Shown here piece after piece: positions 10,506 to 20,121 of a DNA stretch of 23,256 bases (its first letter is position 1; the number at the start of each line of letters is the position of its first letter). The notes below the pieces were generated by a model. It was not told the origin of the DNA. It made no database searches and worked only from the letters and a program-made list of their open reading frames with translations. A program made the translations under genes and the position numbers. This DNA is from Priapulus caudatus (taxonomy: Eukaryota; Priapulida; Priapulimorpha; Priapulimorphida; Priapulidae), in assembly GCF_000485595.1 (NCBI RefSeq), contig NW_014577384.1, positions 150,299 to 173,554 of the forward strand. The letters are read 5' to 3'.

Positions 10506-10521
10506 GTGTGCGACCGCACAC
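10506..10521. other. short perfect palindrome GTGTGCG-AC-CGCACAC (copy 1)
   Basis: This is a seven-base inverted repeat with a two-base centre. It is unchanged in copy 2 at 18304-18319 although the surrounding flank is full of indels. It could be a protein-binding palindrome; the function is unknown. Confidence 0.5.
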
Positions 10522-10625
10522 GTATAATAATACAATAGAATTTTTATTAGTTAATATATATAATAATGTAATAATAATATATAATTAATTAATAATAATA
10601 ATTAAAAAATAATAATAACTATACA
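10522..10625. repeat. AT-rich tract with AAT/ATT trinucleotides (copy 1)
   Basis: This consists almost entirely of A and T with scattered AATAATAAT. The copy 2 equivalent (18321-18412) is a more regular (AAT)n microsatellite. Confidence 0.85.
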
Positions 10626-11017
10626 TAAGAGGCAATAATGTACTTCCTGCCTTGAAGTTTTGCCCATGATATATTTTCAGGTATATAAGCGCATATCGGT
10701 TATCTAAGTGTTCATCTATCTTTTAGTTGGTGTCAGTAAGAAAACTTAATTTTAGCATCGAAAATCCTAAATCGTGTACAGGCGCGCGAGTACAGAGCAA
10801 ATAGAAAGTAGAAAAACTAGGAAAAGGAAAAACCGAAAACATTTAACCGGCGAGTCAATCCGATGCATTGTGCAAGATTGAAAACAACTGCTGCTGCATA
10901 AGCTGCCGGCATGGATATGGACGACTTAGAGAGCGGGTGTAGGTGCGCGGGAGGTAGCTTCACTTGGCGTGTGTTGTACAAGTGCGCGGGTGGCGGATTC
11001 GTGTTTGGTGCTCGCGG

Positions 11018-11069
11018 TAGTAGCAGTAGCAGCAGTAGCAGCAGCAGCAGCAGCGTAGCAGCAGTAGCC
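11018..11069 (+). repeat. (CAG/TAG)n trinucleotide repeat (copy 1)
   Basis: This is a run of AGC units with some AGT units. In one plus frame it reads as a serine run inside a 96-codon open stretch (10911-11201). The copy 2 equivalent changes frame after the repeat, so I do not call a gene. It is probably a simple trinucleotide microsatellite. Confidence 0.85.
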
Positions 11070-11267
11070 AGCAATCTCAGCTTCATGCTGCGCCCTGTAC
11101 ATCTCAGTTCAATGCTCGACGCTTGCGTGGCAGGTGCGTGCGACATAACTGCTTCCGTCATGAGTCGTCGTTCGCTGACGTTCTCATTTACATGTCGCTA
11201 GCCGGGCGGAAAGAATTGTCGTTTCACAGGGTCAAGCGATAACCTGAAGGTTCGAGCAGGGTGAGGC

Positions 11268-11680
11268 CGTACACTGCACACGCACAGCCACACGTCACAC
11301 ACACATCTACCACACACACGACACACCACACACATACACAGGACCACACACACACCGCGCAGCACGACGCACAAACACAAACATACACACACAGCACACA
11401 TCACCACACACACACACACAGCAGCACACGCACACACACACACACAGCGCACGTAGGCGCACACACAAACATACACACACACGACAGCACACACACACAC
11501 ATTACACACATGCACACATCGTCTAACACCATCATCACACATGCATGCTCAGCACGCAACGCACACACACATAATACACACTTACACACACACCCTTCAG
11601 CACACACACACACACTCACACACACTCAAACACAGCACACAACGCACACACAACACACACACACACACAACAGCACACAA
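11268..11680 (+). repeat. interrupted (CA)n microsatellite (copy 1)
   Basis: This is about 410 bp of ACACAC with irregular GC, AGC and T interruptions. Its counterpart in copy 2 (19020-19320) is shorter and purer at the start. The two copies differ in internal organisation until 11643/19284, from where they become identical. Cys/Val and His/Thr frames here are repeat translations. Confidence 0.93.
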
Positions 11681-12480
11681 GCTTACTTCACTGCACATAT
11701 CCCTACATCTATCTATCATCATCCACTACTCGCAGGCTGTCCGCATCTCACTTAATATTATTCTATTCTTATTCATCTTACACACACACGGCACACACAC
11801 AACCACACAACCTTACACATCCACTACATCCCATCTTCTCTACTCACTATCTAATCACTAATCACACTATCACACTCAACATGGTGGCATGCATCATCAT
11901 CTTTATACATATACGCACTCAGTCTACAGTTTACACGTACGTATCAGCTCATCACGATCTTACCACACAACACACACACACACACACACACGCAGTAATT
12001 TCTCGGCGCCGCGCGGCGGTCGAGGTCACAATCTCAGTCATATAGCAAGCGCGGTACTACCACGCAGAAGACGACGTTAATTAAAAGCCAATTTCTACTC
12101 TATATACGTCTTCGACGAACTCTCTCGCTTTAGAAGTGTCTGCACACTCGGTGTGGCACAGCAGTACCTTCGCACGCGGCTCGGCTGGGTAATTTAATTA
12201 TTACCGCAGAGCTATATGATTGACTGAAGCATAGTGTGAGCTGACAACTGCTGCCCTGTTCCAGACTCAACATCAACACTCATTGTTCCTATTGCTTCTA
12301 ATTCGTTCTTACCTTTCCGCACTAAATAAACGACGGCACAGCGCGAACTGCGCGCCGGTCACTCTTAATCGACAATCATGTTACCTCTGCTTTATCATCT
12401 ATAATAGCAGAGTAAGGGTGCTGAAGGGCCATGTACATATCAGAGAGCATGCTCGTGACAACTCACGCTCGTGGGCTATA

Positions 12481-12813
12481 CAGAGCAGCAAGGCGACGAG
12501 CGGAGGCGCGAAGAGGAAGGGCAGGCAGGCGGCGGGCTCGTTGGAGTGAGCCCAACGACGGAACGAGAGCGTGCCGACGAGAACAAAGAGCAGTGAGCAG
12601 AGAACGCGCGCTCGCTCCATGTGGTAGAGATGAGCAGACGAGCGAAAACGAAGAGCAGAGATGGTAGAGAGAGAAAACGAGCAGAAGAGAGAGAGTCAGA
12701 GCTTCGCTGATCAAGAATGGCGACTAAAGAGCGACCAGAAAACAAGCGCAGGGCAAAGGAAACGAGAGAGAGAGCGCCGCGCGCGAGAGCACGCCGCAGA
12801 GACAACTGTACCG

Positions 12814-12846
<33 letters not shown>

Positions 12847-13007
12847 CCGAGGACGAGAGACGAGAGGTGACGAGAAAGATATGATCTATAGAGGAGACGC
12901 AGAGAGCGAACCACGAGCGAAGAAACAGCAGAGCAGAGAGAGGAGAGAGAGAGAGCAGCAGTCAGAGCGACGAAGAGATAGAGACGAGAGATGAAGGGCA
13001 GCGACCG
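12481..13007 (+). repeat. degenerate GA-rich purine tract (core, copy 1)
   Basis: GAGAGA runs are interrupted by C, with repeated words such as GAGACGAG, GAGCAGAG and GCGCGCGAGAGC. The Arg/Glu plus-strand frames and Ser/Leu minus-strand frames are by-products of composition. Confidence 0.85.
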
Positions 13008-13406
13008 TGCTGGGTGACATCACCTACACTGCGTGGTATAACAGTACAATTCAGCCAACTCTTCTAACATAACACCTGTGTTGAAACACGACCGCGAGAG
13101 CGGCAGACAACGAACGCGACAAAACTAATGTGGCCATTATCATCAGCCGCCGGACATAACACGGGCGTCGTGTACACACGCTCGAAGCGAACACTTATTC
13201 CCGTCTCTCACACACACTACTCTTCTGCTGAATTCACCCTTTCTGTCATATTTTGAGCCGTTTATGCAGCGCGCTGTGATGGCAATGACCCGCCTCTAAC
13301 TGTGGAGGGTTTTTTCTACGACTGACACTATGTAATATTCATTATACAAACGCTGTAAAAACTATCAGACTATATATATATTACTTAAGATATACTATTA
13401 TATCAT
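13008..13406. other. non-repetitive island between GA tracts (copy 1)
   Basis: About 400 bp of mixed-composition sequence with no open frame of note and an AT-rich end (13370-13406). It is present unchanged at 20649-21047. Confidence 0.5.
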
Positions 13407-14150
13407 ATAGATGAGAGAGAAGAGAGAGAGGAGAAGAGCAGAGAGAGAGAGAGAGAGCAGTAAGAGAAAGACGAGAGAGAAGAGAGAGACTCTGGTTGTG
13501 TGTCGCACCAGAGAGAGATGAGAGAGAGCGGGGACGAGGACGGAGAGATGACGCAGAGAGAGAGAGAGTCGAGATGAGACGACACGAGACAGAGAGAAGA
13601 GAGCAGACGAGACAAGAGAGAGCAGAGAGACCGAGAGAGAGAGAGAGAGCACGAGAGAGAGAGAGAGAGAGCGAGCAGAGGAGATGATGAAGAGTCGAGA
13701 GAGACGAGAGAGACGAGAGAGAGACAGACAAGAGAGACGACGAGAGGTAGAGAGGAGACGAGAGTAATGAGCAGACGAGACAGACGACAGCAGAGAGAGA
13801 CCTGGTTAAACAGAGAGAGAGGAGCGAGGAGAGACGAGACGGTGAGAGAGAGAGAAAGACAGCAGAGAGAGGACAGCACGAGAGAGAGAGAGAGAGAGAG
13901 ACGAGAGAGACGATGCCAGAGATAGATGAACTGAGAGATTGAGACTCCTGTCTAGAAACAGCAAGAAGACCGTAGAGAGACCAGCTCCAGAAAGAGAGAA
14001 CACGACCGCAGAGAGCACAGGAGAGAGAGCAATTGAGCACGTCAGACGAGAGACGAAGCAGAGAGAGAGAGGACGTCGACGAGACGCACCGAGACGCAGA
14101 TACGAGCAGAGAGCAGACGAGATCGTAGAGACGACGCACGACGACAGGAT
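13407..14150 (+). repeat. degenerate GA-rich purine tract (core, copy 1)
   Basis: This has the same character as the preceding GA tract, with many GAGACGAGAG and GAGAGCAGAG words. The 252-codon minus-strand frame (13381-14139) is a Ser/Leu translation of the tract. It lacks any domain and is rejected as a gene. Confidence 0.88.
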
Positions 14151-14282
14151 CCTATCTGTATACGCACTCCCTGCCTTGATACCTATACCATTCCTGTCCC
14201 CCCACCGCTGGTACTCGGATATTCTCACATGTGACCTCTATATACCTCACATTTATACGGTCAGCCTCTCCCTGTCATATTG

Positions 14283-14785
14283 AAAGAAAGCTGCAAAGAA
14301 AGCGAGAGAACTAGAGAAGCAGCCAGAACACTTGGAGACAGAAAGAGCCTAACGAGCCGTCAGGGGGAGGGAGCACGGACGGAAGCAACAGAACGAGAGA
14401 CGAGCGCGAGAACGAAACGGACGACCAGGCCGAGACTAGGAAGAGGAGAGAGAGACGATCGAGAGATGAGAAGAGAGAGAGAGAGAGACGACGCACCGAG
14501 AGTAGAGACCGAGAGAAGAAAAACGGTGCAGCGAGATAGAAGAGAGCAAGGAGAGCGCGTGGGAGACCAACGAAAAAGAGAAGAGGAGAGAGGCTCACGA
14601 GCAGAGCAGACACGACAGACCAGACAGACAGACAGAGAGAAAGTGAGAGACGAGGGATGAAGAAAGAGGGTAAGGAGAAGGGAAGGGAAAGAGGAGAAGA
14701 AAGAGAACGGAGGTAGTATGGAGATTGGAAGGGGAGAGATGGAGAGAGGGGAAGAAAAAGGAAGAGAGGAGGAGGGAACAACGAG
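14283..14785 (+). repeat. GA-rich purine tract (right part of copy 1)
   Basis: This is GA-rich with GACAGACAGACAG at about 14619-14636 that is missing from copy 2. Up to 14624 it is identical to copy 2; beyond that the copies diverge by indels. Confidence 0.85.
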
Positions 14786-15147
14786 GCAAGCCTCAATACT
14801 TGTTTCAATTAAAATAATCACTGTACGTGCCATTTCTGCTATGCCTGCCTCTTCTAGGATGAGTAGGTGACGACGCTATACGGTGAATGCGGTGCACTTC
14901 TCCGAGATTTCTTAATTATTGAGATTCTTAATTATTCACGTAACATAATGCTGTCGATTTAATTACACGTATTAGCGGACATGTAGTGTTAAATATCGCA
15001 CGGAAAGTTCACGCTAGCCGCCGAAGACACGTTCCCATTGTGCGCGCACATAGTATGAACGCATAATAGACATTTGAACGCAGATAGGATTTGTTTATGA
15101 TAAAAATATACACTAGTTTTCATACAGCCGCCTATATATCTACCAGG

Positions 15148-15232
15148 AGTGAATAATAATAGATTAATTATTTTTATTATTTAGAATTATTTTAATTTTA
15201 TTCTTATAGATATAGATCTATTATTATTCACT
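15148..15232. other. AT-rich inverted repeat with 17-bp perfect arms
   Basis: The arms AGTGAATAATAATAGAT (15148-15164) and its exact reverse complement (15216-15232) enclose about 51 bases of AT-rich DNA. Copy 2 has a degraded form at about 22822-22935, broken by inserted bases. It could be a small foldback element or a cruciform-forming site. It lacks the T-run context of a bacterial terminator. Confidence 0.65.
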
Positions 15233-15660
15233 CTTCTATCTACTGATAGGTTGTTGATTATATGTTCGTGTAGATGGCGCTACGTGCACGCGTTAGTTGA
15301 TCCCCATGGATGGCGGCGACTGCTCGTTCTCTACTGTTCACAACCTTAGTATTTGTTTACGGCCGTTTACTGCCGTCAATCTTCAGCATTAGCTGCACTT
15401 AAAAGCGAGAATGTTTTGCATGTTAAAAAAGCGCACACATGCTATTCGCTGTCTAAACGTATGCGCGTATGAGTGTATTTATTGAGATAGATGCACGTAT
15501 ACGTTGCGAGTAAGTGTAGGAAGAGCAAGCCCGTGGCGATGGTCTGGTCATGCTCACGCTCGATAAATTATGCTATATATCAGTAATAACTTGACTTGCA
15601 CGCACGTGCGCGCCGCTTATGTAAGCAGTGCGTTGGTATATAATCACACGTGCATGCAGC

Positions 15661-15712
15661 CACCATCTTCGCCATCCTTTCTTCACCATCCTCTCTTCAC
15701 CATCACTCATCT
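15661..15712 (+). repeat. short tandem repeat of (T)CTTC(A/G)CCATC units
   Basis: Three to four imperfect units of about 15 bp built on CTTCACCATC. It is a minor local repeat just upstream of a 60-codon frame that I do not consider coding. Confidence 0.6.
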
Positions 15713-16020
15713 TCTGTAAAATCCGATGAAAAATACTCGTAAAGGTTTTCGTGCTCGTTTCCTTTTAGGCGAAACTCGCGCCCACATAAAAACGGGAAGA
15801 ACTTCATTGGTACGCTCACTACGCATACCCAATTTTTATAAGAATTCATCTGGTAATTGCCATGTACTGATTCCGTGCCAAGGACCGTGTAAATGTGTAG
15901 GAATGTAGAATGTAGTGATGGAAATGTGTGCATGTAGTGATGGAATAGCTATTCCTGACGTTTTTCCTGATTAAAGTTACATTAGAACTCCGCCAGAGTG
16001 CACACACGGCGTCAGCAGTT

Positions 16021-16075
16021 CAGAGCCGTATATAAAGAATCTATCAATATATAAGAGTCTATATATACGGCTCTG
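16021..16075. other. inverted repeat / hairpin, 14-bp perfect outer stem
   Basis: CAGAGCCGTATATA (16021-16034) pairs perfectly with 16062-16075. The stem continues for eight more positions with two mismatches, leaving an 11-base AT-rich loop. It may be a cruciform site or a small foldback remnant. Confidence 0.65.
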
Positions 16076-16330
16076 CAGCAGTTTTGCCAATGTCGCTTCT
16101 TGAACAAAAGAAATTCGAAACGCGAACCTTTGAACGTACGGCTCAACGTAAGCACATGATTCTGTATTTTTTATAAACTCATTTGATTCGATAATACCAC
16201 GGGAGCTCGTTAAAGGTGTACGTGCGTAGGTTTGTGATCTTTTGTTGCACAGATGTTGCACACAAGGTAAAATAAATTAACGGTGAAAAAATAATAAACG
16301 TATAAATCGTGTATGATTGTGAGGTTCGTG

Positions 16331-16494
16331 TGACGTCTGTGTCACGTGACGGTCAATGACGGAATATTCCTAATCTCGGTACTAAACCCACACAGCGCTT
16401 TTTTCAGGATGACACTGATTTTCAATCGCACAAAATGGCGCGCTCTTGGGATTTCATTTACGCTGACACCGAGTATGGCGGTTGCCATGGTGAT
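16331..16494 (+). promoter_or_regulatory. cluster of promoter-type motifs (CRE, E-box, YY1-like, X-box-like)
   Basis: Seen in order: TGACGT at 16331, the perfect palindrome GTCACGTGAC at 16341-16350 (USF/bHLH E-box form), CAAAATGGCGCG at 16431-16442 (YY1-like, with ATG at 16435), and GTTGCCATGGTGAT at 16481-16494. The last has a perfect left RFX X-box half and a weak right half. The ATG opens a 41-codon frame ending at TAA near 16560. In animals these motifs commonly sit near transcription starts, so a plus-strand promoter is possible. No downstream exon is identifiable, because sequence soon enters the duplication. Confidence 0.25.
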
Positions 16495-17221
16495 TTAAGT
16501 CAAGTTATTCAAGGCTACTTCCACGACAGTATTGCCATGAAATATTTCACATTTTCCTAAAAAAATAACGACAGGGAAATGTGTGTAAAGAAAATGATTT
16601 TGACGAATATAAAAAAACAGATGAAAAAAGAGTGGGGAAAAAACGAAGGGAGGTGGGAGCAGGCGAGAAATAAGAGAAGCCTGTCCGTGTCTCTGTAATA
16701 CATCTGCCGTCAGTTCTAAGCTGAAATAATCTTCGGATACTAGTAGCTCTAGCTATATAGCAAGCTCCAGCACACGACACGTGTATTCTCTCCCCATATC
16801 ATAGACTGACTCCAAACGTCCCTGTTGTTAAACTCGCGCAATTTCCAATCGCTTACAGTAGTCAGTCTGACGGAAGCGCGTAAATGCCAAAGCGTGTATA
16901 TAATGAAGCCGCTTCGCGTTATTTTCGCATGCCACTTGAGTTGAGCCGTACCGAATTCTAGTGTAGGGTTAAGAAGAAAACACAGCGCCGCACAACATTC
17001 GTCAGCGGAAGCAAGCACTCACCTGTCAAAAGAGAAAGATGGTTGAGCGCAGAATGGTAAAGGAACTATATTGAGGGTCGGTTTCGCTTGTGCCTGAAAG
17101 GAAAACGAACGAGCAGAAAATTCGAACGCGTAACAGCCTAAACAACTATGTCTGTAATCCTCGAATGTAAGCGTGATATTCGCACAGGCTGATGTTCTGT
17201 CGTGCATAAACGCACACTTAC

Positions 17222-17490
17222 ACGTACGCTTACGCGAGTACGTGTGTGTGTCTGTAGGCGTGTGCCTATTTGAACGCGTGTGTGAACGCGTACGTGCATG
17301 AGGTACGTGCGTTTGCGGGTGCGTGGGTGCATGCATGCGTGCGTGTGTGTGTCTGTGGATGTGTATGAGATCGCATGAGTGCACGTTTGCGCGTATGTGT
17401 GTGCGTGTGTGCGCACGTTTGCGCGTATGTGTGTGCGTGTGTGCGCACGTACGAACGCGCATGTGCGCGCGTGCACGTTTGTGTAACGAT
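17222..17490 (+). repeat. GT/CG alternating tract with 32-bp tandem units (copy 2)
   Basis: Alternating GTGCGT, GCGCAC and GTATGTGTGT steps. Within it a 32-bp unit beginning GCACGTTTGCGCGTATGTG is repeated exactly in tandem at about 17380-17446. It is a Z-DNA-type composition next to the AT-rich patch at 17495-17537. Confidence 0.87.
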
Positions 17491-17494
17491 TACT

Positions 17495-17537
17495 TTACAA
17501 AATTTAAAATTTAAAATTTAAAAACTTTAAAATTTAC
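17495..17537. repeat. AT-rich patch of AAATTT-type words (copy 2)
   Basis: This is a tandem AAAATTT series after the GT/CG tract, equivalent to 9655-9695 in copy 1. Confidence 0.75.
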
Positions 17538-17929
17538 AACATTTACTGGCCCATGTTTACCTCGAATTTAGCGACTGTATTTCAATAAAGTTTTAAATGA
17601 CATAAACTCGTGGCAAATAAGAACGCGTACAACCCGAGGGTGAATAACGCATGTGCTATAGTTTAAGGTTTACGGTAAAATTGAATCATCAATAGCATAC
17701 ATCTGGGGCGATATCCCATAAAATATAAAAATTGGCGACCTTATTAGAACACGAAGATTGAGTTCAAGTTATTCTCCAGTTATAATAATCGAGTTATAAA
17801 TTCTACGCAAACCTGTGCAGTTGATTATGCAATTTAAATTGCACGCCTCTGCACTGCAGTATACCGACTACGTTGCGTATAGTTGTGTGCTTTATGTGTG
17901 TATGATCTGTTCGTATATATTTCCTGCAG

Positions 17930-18042
17930 CGTGACTGCCCGTGCGATATGTGAAATAGAAAAAAGTGTTTACATAAAGTCACTTGAAGAACAGATGCAAC
18001 AGCAAGAAAGTGAAAAACAATCAGATCTACGAAATCTATCGT
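17930..18042 (+). CDS. candidate internal exon, unknown protein (copy 2, cleaner version)
   Basis: This is bounded by TTTCCTGCAG upstream and GTGAGT at 18043. One frame is open throughout and reads TARAICEIEKSVYIKSLEEQ near the start, followed by a Gln/Glu/Ser/Lys-rich stretch and EKQSDLRNLS. The composition suggests an alpha-helical or coiled-coil segment. The length is 113 nt: one base completing an upstream codon, 37 codons, then one base of the next. It is the more trustworthy version because the copy 1 equivalent has several extra bases. No homologue is recognised and no partner exon is linked. The minus strand is also open over this region, which weakens the case. Confidence 0.3.
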
Positions 18043-18303
18043 GTGAGTTATATTGCAGGTGCAGCTGGTGACAATTTCATTCGTGTAATTCTCTTCGTAA
18101 CGTATGCACAATAATGCGTGTGGCAGTAGACATGTTTAGATATCATGTTTTGTCTTTCTGCCTCCGATAGCGATTTGCGATAGATCCTTTAAATATTACG
18201 CGTTGTGTTTCTTCCGCTGATATCCTGTGAAATTATACTATTATACTGAAATATATCATTGAGGTGAACATTTATGACGCGGATGATGCTGTGTGCATAA
18301 ACT

Positions 18304-18319
18304 GTGTGCGACCGCACAC
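18304..18319. other. short perfect palindrome GTGTGCG-AC-CGCACAC (copy 2)
   Basis: This is identical to 10506-10521 in copy 1. Confidence 0.5.
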
Positions 18320-18320
18320 G

Positions 18321-18371
18321 TATAATAATACAATAATTTTATTAGTAATAATAATAATAATTAATAATAAT

Positions 18372-18406
<35 letters not shown>

Positions 18407-18412
18407 TACATA
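18321..18412 (+). repeat. (AAT)n microsatellite (copy 2)
   Basis: AATAATAATAAT runs with occasional AATTAAT. It is equivalent to the less regular AT-rich tract at 10522-10625. Confidence 0.9.
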
Positions 18413-18781
18413 AGAGCAATATACTTCTCCTTGATAGTTTTGCCCCATGATATATTTTCAGGTATATAAGCGCATATCGGTTATCTAGTGTTCATCTATC
18501 TTTAGTTGGTGTCAGTAAGAAAACCTTAATTTAGCATCAAATCCTAAATCGTACAGGCGCGCGAGTACAGAGCAAATAGAAAGTAGAAAATAAGGAAAAA
18601 CCGAAAACATTTAACCGGCGAGTCAATCCGATGCCATTGTGAAGATTGAAAACAACTGCTGCTCAATAGCTGCCGGCAGGAATGGCAGACATTAGAGAGA
18701 GGGTGTAGGTGGCGGGAGGTGACTTACACTTTGGCGTGTTTGTACAAGTGCGCGGGTGGCGGGATCGTGTTTGGTGGCTGC

Positions 18782-18834
18782 GGTAGTAGCAGTAGCAGCA
18801 GTAGCAGCAGCAGCAGCAGTAGCAGCAGTAGCAG
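18782..18834 (+). repeat. (CAG/TAG)n trinucleotide repeat (copy 2)
   Basis: AGC units with interspersed AGT units, equivalent to 11018-11069. Open in several frames as Ser or Ala runs; no gene is called. Confidence 0.85.
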
Positions 18835-19019
18835 CCAATCTCAGCTTCATGCTCGCCCTGTACAATCTCAGTTCAATCTCACGCGCGTGCAGGTGCGTGC
18901 GACATAACTGCTTCCGTCATGACGTCGTCGTTCGCTGACGTTCTCATTTACAATTGTCGCTAGCGGCGGAAAGAAATTGTCGTTTCACAGGTCAGCGATA
19001 ACGTGACAAGTCGAGCGAG

Positions 19020-19038
19020 GCGACACGCACACGCACCC

Positions 19039-19088
<50 letters not shown>

Positions 19089-19320
19089 GCACGCACACAC
19101 AAACATACATACACACTTACACACACAACACATTACACATTCTATGTCTATCTCGTCTATCTATCATCCTAGTTTCATCACCACATGGGTGTCATTGCTC
19201 ACACACGCACGCACGCACACACACATACTACACACTTACACACACACTTACACACACACACCACACACACACTCACACACACACGCACACACAACACACA
19301 CACACACACAACAGCACACA
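19020..19320 (+). repeat. (CA)n microsatellite with internal non-CA block (copy 2)
   Basis: A purer CA run (19030-19085) is followed by a 60-bp non-CA block (about 19140-19198) containing CTATCTATCATCC, then more CA. The block resembles the sequence just downstream of the CA tract (ATCTATCTATCATCATCC at about 19347), suggesting a local duplication. From 19284 the sequence equals copy 1. Confidence 0.9.
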
Positions 19321-20121
19321 AGCTTACTTCACTGCACATATCCCTACATCTATCTATCATCATCCACTACTCGCAGGCTGTCCGCATCTCACTTAATATT
19401 ATTCTATTCTTATTCATCTTACACACACACGGCACACACACAACCACACAACCTTACACATCCACTACATCCCATCTTCTCTACTCACTATCTAATCACT
19501 AATCACACTATCACACTCAACATGGTGGCATGCATCATCATCTTTATACATATACGCACTCAGTCTACAGTTTACACGTACGTATCAGCTCATCACGATC
19601 TTACCACACAACACACACACACACACACACACGCAGTAATTTCTCGGCGCCGCGCGGCGGTCGAGGTCACAATCTCAGTCATATAGCAAGCGCGGTACTA
19701 CCACGCAGAAGACGACGTTAATTAAAAGCCAATTTCTACTCTATATACGTCTTCGACGAACTCTCTCGCTTTAGAAGTGTCTGCACACTCGGTGTGGCAC
19801 AGCAGTACCTTCGCACGCGGCTCGGCTGGGTAATTTAATTATTACCGCAGAGCTATATGATTGACTGAAGCATAGTGTGAGCTGACAACTGCTGCCCTGT
19901 TCCAGACTCAACATCAACACTCATTGTTCCTATTGCTTCTAATTCGTTCTTACCTTTCCGCACTAAATAAACGACGGCACAGCGCGAACTGCGCGCCGGT
20001 CACTCTTAATCGACAATCATGTTACCTCTGCTTTATCATCTATAATAGCAGAGTAAGGGTGCTGAAGGGCCATGTACATATCAGAGAGCATGCTCGTGAC
20101 AACTCACGCTCGTGGGCTATA

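Larger units (their letters stand above)
11643..14267 (+). repeat. 2,625-bp core identical to 19284-21908 (copy 1)
   Basis: From a CGCACACACAACAC word in the CA tract to TCAGCCT at 14261-14267, every stretch I compared is identical to copy 2 at a fixed offset of 7,641. This includes the irregular GA tracts, where independent copies should vary fastest. Contents: the end of the CA tract, non-repetitive DNA (11690-12480) with a 12-bp palindrome CGCCGCGCGGCG at 12007, a GA-rich tract, unique DNA (13010-13400), and a second GA-rich tract. Sequence then differs over 14268-14300 and is again identical over 14301-14624 (offset 7,645). No gene is recognised in it. Confidence 0.92.
8738..15542 (+). 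repeat. large direct duplication, copy 1
   Basis: This segment matches 16650-23256 in the same orientation from a shared GCAGGCGAGAAATAAGAGA block through a shared GTGTAGGAAGAGC block. The order of landmarks is the same throughout: GT/CG tract, AT-rich palindromic patch, splice-flanked open stretch, AT-rich tract, CAG tract, CA tract, 2.6-kb identical core, GA tracts, inverted repeat near 15148. The left flank (8738-11270) carries many extra single bases relative to copy 2 and is about 6% longer, mostly through one-base insertions. Downstream of 14624 copy 1 is the shorter, cleaner version. Confidence 0.95.
15543..16649. other. 1.1-kb spacer between the duplication copies
   Basis: This is present once in the window. 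It contains a short TCTTCACCATCC-type tandem repeat (15661-15712), a 22-bp direct repeat pair (15910-15923, 15932-15945), an inverted repeat (16021-16075) and promoter-like motifs (16331-16494). If the duplication is tandem, the spacer is the right end of the unit and should recur just beyond the window. No gene is recognised; open frames of 60-94 codons on both strands have no family signature. Confidence 0.7.

Noticed and set aside
10911-11201. 96-codon frame with a serine run, possible small secreted or structural protein
   Set aside because: The run is a CAG microsatellite. In the cleaner copy 2 the frame before and after the repeat differs, and no conserved protein segment remains.
11240-11270. 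GGTTCGAGC word resembling a tRNA T-loop
   Set aside because: No cloverleaf can be drawn around it, and copy 2 does not keep the word.
13381-14139. 252-codon minus-strand frame, and its twin at 21022-21780
   Set aside because: It is almost entirely Ser, Leu and Arg from translating a GA/CT tract. Alternative frames in the same tract are equally open, and no domain is visible.
15726-15908. 60-codon plus-strand frame and overlapping 76-codon minus-strand frame in the spacer
   Set aside because: No family features, no splice or start context beyond chance, and both strands are open.
19003-19686. 227-codon plus-strand His/Thr-rich frame
   Set aside because: It is a translation of (CA)n in which neighbouring frames are also open; it is not a protein-like composition.
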